Positions 60,501 to 64,000 of a DNA stretch of 64,000 bases are shown here, piece after piece. Location: the NCBI GenBank assembly GCA_045110315.1, contig JBGCFY010000006.1:9634-73633 (forward strand). The letters run 5' to 3'. Position numbers and translations under genes: made by a program. Source of the stretch: CALFBG01 sp045110315. GTDB taxonomy: Bacteria; Bacteroidota; Bacteroidia; Chitinophagales; Saprospiraceae. Numbering within the stretch: the stretch's first letter is position 1; every line of letters starts with the position of its first letter. The notes beneath the pieces were generated by a model, which ran no database searches, had not been told where the DNA came from, and saw only the letters and a program-made list of their open reading frames with translations.

Positions 60501-63212
60501 TATAGCGGAGCCTGCTCCTGTTCCAGTACAAGTATTAGCATCTGTAACGGAAGTAATCGTATAAGTTGTATTGGCAGTTGGTGTAACGGTTTCGGTATCA
60601 CCATCATTTAAGCCAGTTAAGGTTGTTGTCGTTGTACCATCAAAAAGTTCAATACTATAAGGTCCTGTTCCTCCAGCGAAGTTAATCGTAAGATCAGTTG
60701 TGCTTCCAGCACAAAGGTCGGTTGTTCCAGAAATAGTAGCCGTTGGTGCAGAAGCAACAACTATACTGACTACTGTATTTGAAACAGTACCTGGGCAATT
60801 TGCATCGTCTACGGAGATCAAACTAAAATCTGTATTTGCCGTAAGGCTAATCGTTTCTGTATGACCATTAGCAATTCCGGTTAATGTTACATTGGAAGTA
60901 CCATCAAAATAAACAACATCAAATGGACCGTTTCCGGTAAGGGAAAAAGTAAGATCTGTGCTCTCTCCTGAGCAAATTGTTGCGCCGCCCGAGAAATCAG
61001 CCGTCGGTGGCGTACCTTCTGTAATACAAATTTCTCCAGTGTCAAAGCATCCATTCGCCGTTTCTACTCGAATATAATAGCAACCGACGCCTACGTCCGT
61101 AGTTGTCATCGCAAAACCTGGAATTCCTAAATCGGCTAAAGCTTGCGAAGTAAAGAAATATGTATTGACGATCGTCGTCATATTAGCATCGGTATAACCA
61201 ACACTGGTTAAATCAATCGTCCCTCCCGGACAAACCGGTGCAGGTGTCGTAATTGTAATATCTGGCCTAGTTTCAATATTTGCATTAATTGGTGCTACGG
61301 CAAAACAACCATTACTGGTTTGAAATCTTACCCAATAAGTTCCACCGACCGTTACCGTAGTGGAGGATAATTGTCCTGTTCCTGCGAGGGCACTCGCTTC
61401 TGTTCCGTAAAAGGTTTTTGTTCCAAATAAACCATTCGTTTCCGTAACGCTTGCAAAGGCTAGGTTTAAACTTCCGGGCTCGCAAGTAGTTAACGCGCTA
61501 TCATCAACCAATAAATTTGGGTCTTCGATGGTAATATTGACGGAAGTGACATCATAGCAATTTCCCCCAGATTCTTTTCTAATCCAGTATGTTCCTGAAA
61601 TATTGACTACCGAAGAAGGTAAAGCTGGTGTTCCAGCTTCCGCCGCTGTTTCATCGGTAAAGTAACTGAAGGTTCCAACAACATTATTGGCATCGGTAAC
61701 GGTTACGTCCGTTGCGAGATCAATGCTATTCGGTGCACAAACTGCAGCTGGGTCGGTCGCTGAAATATCAGGTTCCGTACCCACTGATACTGGATAACAA
61801 TTTTGTGGACTTGCGCCACATCCATTCGATGCAATTAAACAAACATCGCCACCCGTGGAAGCCCAATCAATGCTAACCGTTGCCTCAGTATTTGATCCCA
61901 CAATTGTTCCTCCGCCCGTTACGGACCAAATATATTCCGTGGCATTCGGAGCAGAGCTTGTATAAGTTATTCCTGTCGCATTTTCGCAAATGGTAGCTGC
62001 TCCTCCGATGCTCGGCATCGTCGGTGAGGCAGGAAATACCGTCACGGGAATCGTAAATGTATTCGTGCTTAAATTTCCCCCCGTCATCGTCAGGGTGTAG
62101 GTTGTCGTTGTAGCAGGGGTAGCTACTGGATTAGGAATAGTAGCATCATCAAGCGAACCTGCGGGGGACCAACTATAAGTATAGGGTCCGACGCCAATTA
62201 CACTTGCTTGTAATTGTACGGATTCTCCTTGGCAAATTTCATCATCTGAAACCGTAACTTCAACGGGGTCGATTCCAATAACACTAATTGAATAATCGCA
62301 AATATCACCAGCCCAACCATCTACCATAATATAGTAAACCTCTCCTACGGTTAAGCCACTTGCACTCAAGGTTCCTGTTCCTTCTGCCCCTATATTAAAA
62401 CATCCATCCGAAATAGAATTAAAGTTTGTACAGTCGGAAGTTTCAAAAAGATCTACTTGAATCCCTTTCATTCCCGTACAATTGTACGAGGTAAAATCAA
62501 AAGCAACGGAAGTTTCTGTTGCTACAAAAGCAATCCAAGAGTTGTTATCTGTAAATGCACAAAATCCAGGGATTTCATCGGGATTGTCCGTGTATCCACC
62601 AGTATTTCCACAAAATCCATTTAAACTTTCATTGAGAATAACGGCATCACAACAAGTATTTGATGCTGGTCCGTAGACACCACAACCCGTAGCGGTAGAC
62701 GGTACGGGTGGATTTACTGCTTGCACACAAATATCAAATGTTCCAAAATCATCATTTCCATTTTCCCAAACCCTAACCCAAATTGTTGCTCCTGCTAATT
62801 CAAAACTACAACCATCATCTACTGTAATACTTGGCATTGATCCTGTACCACCGTTATCATCACAACTAATTAAAGTCAGACTACCACAAGTTCCACTATA
62901 AACCGCCATTCCTCCATCACTGATTCCTGCTGCACCCATTTCAATTAAGCCATGAAAACCGTTATTGGGCATCGTAAAGCTGAACCAAACATCGCCGCCC
63001 AAATAATTTGCGCAGCCTGGTGCCGTTACGCCAATCGTCGGCGTTGCTAATACATTGGTATTACTAGTCGATATACAACTCGTGTTGATATCTAGTGCAA
63101 TGGCATTACAAGGATCATCATTCGCAGGTTGACCATATAGGTTCAAAGCGCCTGATAAGATTAAAATTACAAATAGTGTCCGTGTCAATCCGAAGTTGAA
63201 ATTCTTGATCAT
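57567..63212 (-). CDS. Large multi-domain exoprotein, T9SS type B
   Basis: 1,881 residues with a signal peptide (1-27). The N-terminal part (about 30-180) resembles the prepeptidase C-terminal domain (G-D-V-W-F-S-F-T; C-D-D-N-G-G), and a second such unit follows to about 310. PKD/Ig-like modules fill the middle. A composite unit of about 275 residues repeats at about 820-1550, with A-T-I-C-A-G-type Ig starts and I-H-D-x-S-G-x-T-L-G-E-I-F in each full copy. Two SprB-like modules and the type B sorting end (F-S-P-N-G-D-G-S-N-D; R-G-D-V-T-L-M-R) close the protein. It should be a surface or matrix component; no catalytic domain is visible. Confidence 0.87.
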   Translation of the reverse strand: MIKNFNFGLTRTLFVILILSGALNLYGQPANDDPCNAIALDINTSCISTSNTNVLATPTIGVTAPGCANYLGGDVWFSFTMPNNGFHGLIEMGAAGISDGGMAVYSGTCGSLTLISCDDNGGTGSMPSITVDDGCSFELAGATIWVRVWENGNDDFGTFDICVQAVNPPVPSTATGCGVYGPASNTCCDAVILNESLNGFCGNTGGYTDNPDEIPGFCAFTDNNSWIAFVATETSVAFDFTSYNCTGMKGIQVDLFETSDCTNFNSISDGCFNIGAEGTGTLSASGLTVGEVYYIMVDGWAGDICDYSISVIGIDPVEVTVSDDEICQGESVQLQASVIGVGPYTYSWSPAGSLDDATIPNPVATPATTTTYTLTMTGGNLSTNTFTIPVTVFPASPTMPSIGGAATICENATGITYTSSAPNATEYIWSVTGGGTIVGSNTEATVSIDWASTGGDVCLIASNGCGASPQNCYPVSVGTEPDISATDPAAVCAPNSIDLATDVTVTDANNVVGTFSYFTDETAAEAGTPALPSSVVNISGTYWIRKESGGNCYDVTSVNITIEDPNLLVDDSALTTCEPGSLNLAFASVTETNGLFGTKTFYGTEASALAGTGQLSSTTVTVGGTYWVRFQTSNGCFAVAPINANIETRPDITITTPAPVCPGGTIDLTSVGYTDANMTTIVNTYFFTSQALADLGIPGFAMTTTDVGVGCYYIRVETANGCFDTGEICITEGTPPTADFSGGATICSGESTDLTFSLTGNGPFDVVYFDGTSNVTLTGIANGHTETISLTANTDFSLISVDDANCPGTVSNTVVSIVVASAPTATISGTTDLCAGSTTDLTINFAGGTGPYSIELFDGTTTTTLTGLNDGDTETVTPTANTTYTITSVTDANTCTGTGAGSAIINIVDTPTITNITEDCDLTTATYTISFDIINGDAATYLVSPMTGTLTGNTFVSDPIASGVGYNFDVSDANTCGTDNVNGTVNCACSVSAGTMDLTLIAHCENELGIAIHNGDEQLNTGDLLQYIIHDSSGTTLGEIFNTANVPEFAIELGTMSIGTTYYISAIAGPDDGTGMVDLMHPCLNVSAGTPVIFHNLPEATISGDATICAGTPTDLLINFTQGTGPFDIVIFDGTNATTLEDINDGYLHTVMPTVNTVYTITSVLDNTTASCIGSATGTATIDILTAPIAPTLDFQCNATNTAYQVSFVITGGDPGSYTVTGGAGTIDNATNTFTSDFIGTGVGFNFTLTDNNNCAPAIISGNFACDCTTFAGAMSSTPIAVCEDQLINGLHDGNASLDGDDALGFVIHDGSGNTLGEIFLSNSTPSFTYGGSLEYGTTYYLSAVVANDDGTGFPVLDSNLDPCISVTPGQPIVFEAIPVIALVGNATICEGDSTDITFNISGTGPFNLEYTDNVNNYILTDISDGHTLKLSPLTSTTYTVLSVANAFGENCMGTVDPTDFEATIDVISVPKVTNLMVDCNVAGTAFTVSFDIEDGNPAAYVVDGDAGTLTGSSFVSNEYPTGSTYSFMVFDGTGCDTTFLTSTEYCNCTPDIKPNITIAELISCNGENDGTLTVSNVNGQAPFEFLWSNGANGTVNNNLTTAWYYVTMTDGNNCTSVDSIFLSEPAALSASLEAQGVSCYGDEDGSILITNVNGGIGGYSYTLDNTSNTNNGFFGLAGGTYTAGVIDAAGCQWEEIIEVAEPSELTVELGETINLQLGDSVQLQAFVNQIVDTFYWETIGTLSCTDCLTPFVKPISSTPYKITVVTEKGCVDTDQVWVNLNKERPVFIPTAFSPNGDGSNDLFMIYGGVGIVEVKNLSIFNRWGDRVYQAENFQPGDDRYGWNGVVNNKKMNTGVYVYYLEIVFEDGKTELFRGDVTLMR

Positions 63213-63578
63213 GGGTATCTTTCTTAAATGTTTGTTTTTAATTAGTCAAAACTAATTTAAGGTCAGAAGGCAATCGTCGTAAATGTGGAAATAGCTAACC
63301 CCAAACGCTAGGTAAAAAGCGAATGGGACAAAGGGGGGAGAAATCTTGTAAGTTATTGTAAAACAATATCTTAATAAAAAATATAATCTATATTAGAGGG
63401 AGCAATTTTTTTGCCATTTTGCAAAAATTGGAAAGAAATTTCAAGGAAAGAACCCTTTATGTCAGGAAATACTCAAATTGGAAGGTCAAATTAGCTTTAA
63501 AAGTAGCAGTTATAACAAGGGTTTCTAATTTATAAAAAAAACAACTCAAACCAGCAATCAAATCTCATTCTCCACTAT
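63213..63578. other. Spacer between two exoprotein genes
   Basis: 366 bases, no gene. It contains the promoter element at 63247-63254; no clear terminator for the gene at the right edge is visible. Confidence 0.5.
63247..63254 (-). promoter_or_regulatory. Bacteroidota -7 element of the 1,881-residue exoprotein gene
   Basis: TAGTTTTG on the minus strand matches TAnnTTTG, 34 bases before the ATG at 63212. A TTG lies 16 bases further upstream, shorter than the usual 19-21. Confidence 0.45.
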
Positions 63579-64000
63579 CTAACGCAAAATCGTAATATCC
63601 CCCTGAAAGATTTTTCCCAAACTAAAATCAAGCCGAAGGATATAATAATACGTTCCGTGTGGCAAATCTCGACCAGATTTATTTTTACCATCCCAGTCAT
63701 TATTATAAGGACTGGCTTCATAGATAAGATCTCCCCAACGATTAAAAATACTAAGTTTATTATTTGGATATTGATCTGGGTTGAGTTCTAATTCAGGAAT
63801 AATGAATACATCGTTTTGACCGTCTCCATTGGGTGTAAATCCAGTAGGCACATCCAGTAAAGTATCTTGTAACAATTGGTAATCAATTTTCAGGGTAACC
63901 ATAGCCGTATCGCAGAGCTCAGGACAGAGGGTATTGCAAATTTGATAGTCAAAAGTCTCTATTCCTACGTAGTAAGCAGGAAGTTCATAGGTATAATTTC
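63579..64000 (-). CDS. T9SS type B exoprotein, C-terminal fragment
   Basis: The frame is open from the right edge through to the stop at 63579, about 140 residues. An internal ATG at 63902 is not the true start, because the upstream codons continue in a cadherin-like pattern (Y-Y-V-G-I-E-T-F-D-Y-Q-I-C-N). The end is a type B sorting domain: P-T-G-F-T-P-N-G-D-G-Q-N-D, I-F-N-R-W-G-D and G-D-I-T-I-L-R. It is the fifth protein of this class in the right half of the window. The N-terminal domains lie outside. Confidence 0.88.
   Translation of the reverse strand, partial: NYTYELPAYYVGIETFDYQICNTLCPELCDTAMVTLKIDYQLLQDTLLDVPTGFTPNGDGQNDVFIIPELELNPDQYPNNKLSIFNRWGDLIYEASPYNNDWDGKNKSGRDLPHGTYYYILRLDFSLGKIFQGDITILR

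Overview
The window comes from a Bacteroidota chromosome, most likely a marine or biofilm-dwelling member of the Saprospiria (Lewinella/Saprospira type). The pointers are several very long secreted proteins with type IX secretion (T9SS) C-terminal sorting domains of type A and type B, DUF1501/DUF1800 pairs, lipoproteins, AT-rich spacers, and promoter elements of the Bacteroidota form TAnnTTTG. I saw no phage genes, insertion sequences, CRISPR arrays, rRNA or tRNA genes. The genus-level assignment is inference.

Left part (1-16.6 kb). A minus-strand operon runs ECF sigma factor, short membrane anti-sigma-like protein, CnrX/CpxP-like periplasmic sensor, secreted CotH-kinase protein, MbnP-family copper protein, and the start of an MbnH-like dihaem peroxidase cut by the window edge. 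It looks like a metal-responsive envelope regulon. Next come a small acidic unknown protein, a DUF2461 protein, a DUF1501/DUF1800 secreted pair, an M57 lipoprotein protease, a TPR sensor histidine kinase, a cation-diffusion-facilitator exporter, a DUF983 protein and two small secreted unknowns.

Purine catabolism block (16.7-27.9 kb, plus strand). xdhA, xdhB, allantoinase, allantoicase, membrane urate oxidase PuuD with a fused cytochrome c, OHCU decarboxylase, HIU hydrolase, a CitE/HpcH-like protein of unknown function, and xdhC. Together they carry xanthine through urate and allantoin to ureidoglycolate and urea. The step that releases or uses glyoxylate has no standard enzyme here, and the CitE-like protein is the natural candidate to fill it.

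Middle (27.9-36.6 kb). An M64-like lipoprotein peptidase with an internal duplication, a MacB/FtsX-type permease, queA, a small DUF2795-like protein, a nearly 1 kb spacer with six copies of a 22-bp repeat, an unknown helical-repeat protein and cmk.

Right part (36.7-64 kb, minus strand except marC). Five T9SS type-B exoproteins: a 727-residue FG-GAP protein, a 2,335-residue M43 protease/FG-GAP/PKD protein, a 3,028-residue repeat protein with 28 tandem repeats of about 82 residues, a 1,881-residue multi-domain protein and a fragment at the right edge. They look like surface or matrix proteins. In the 3,028-residue protein an optional cysteine pair is present or absent in perfect concert across all 28 repeats.
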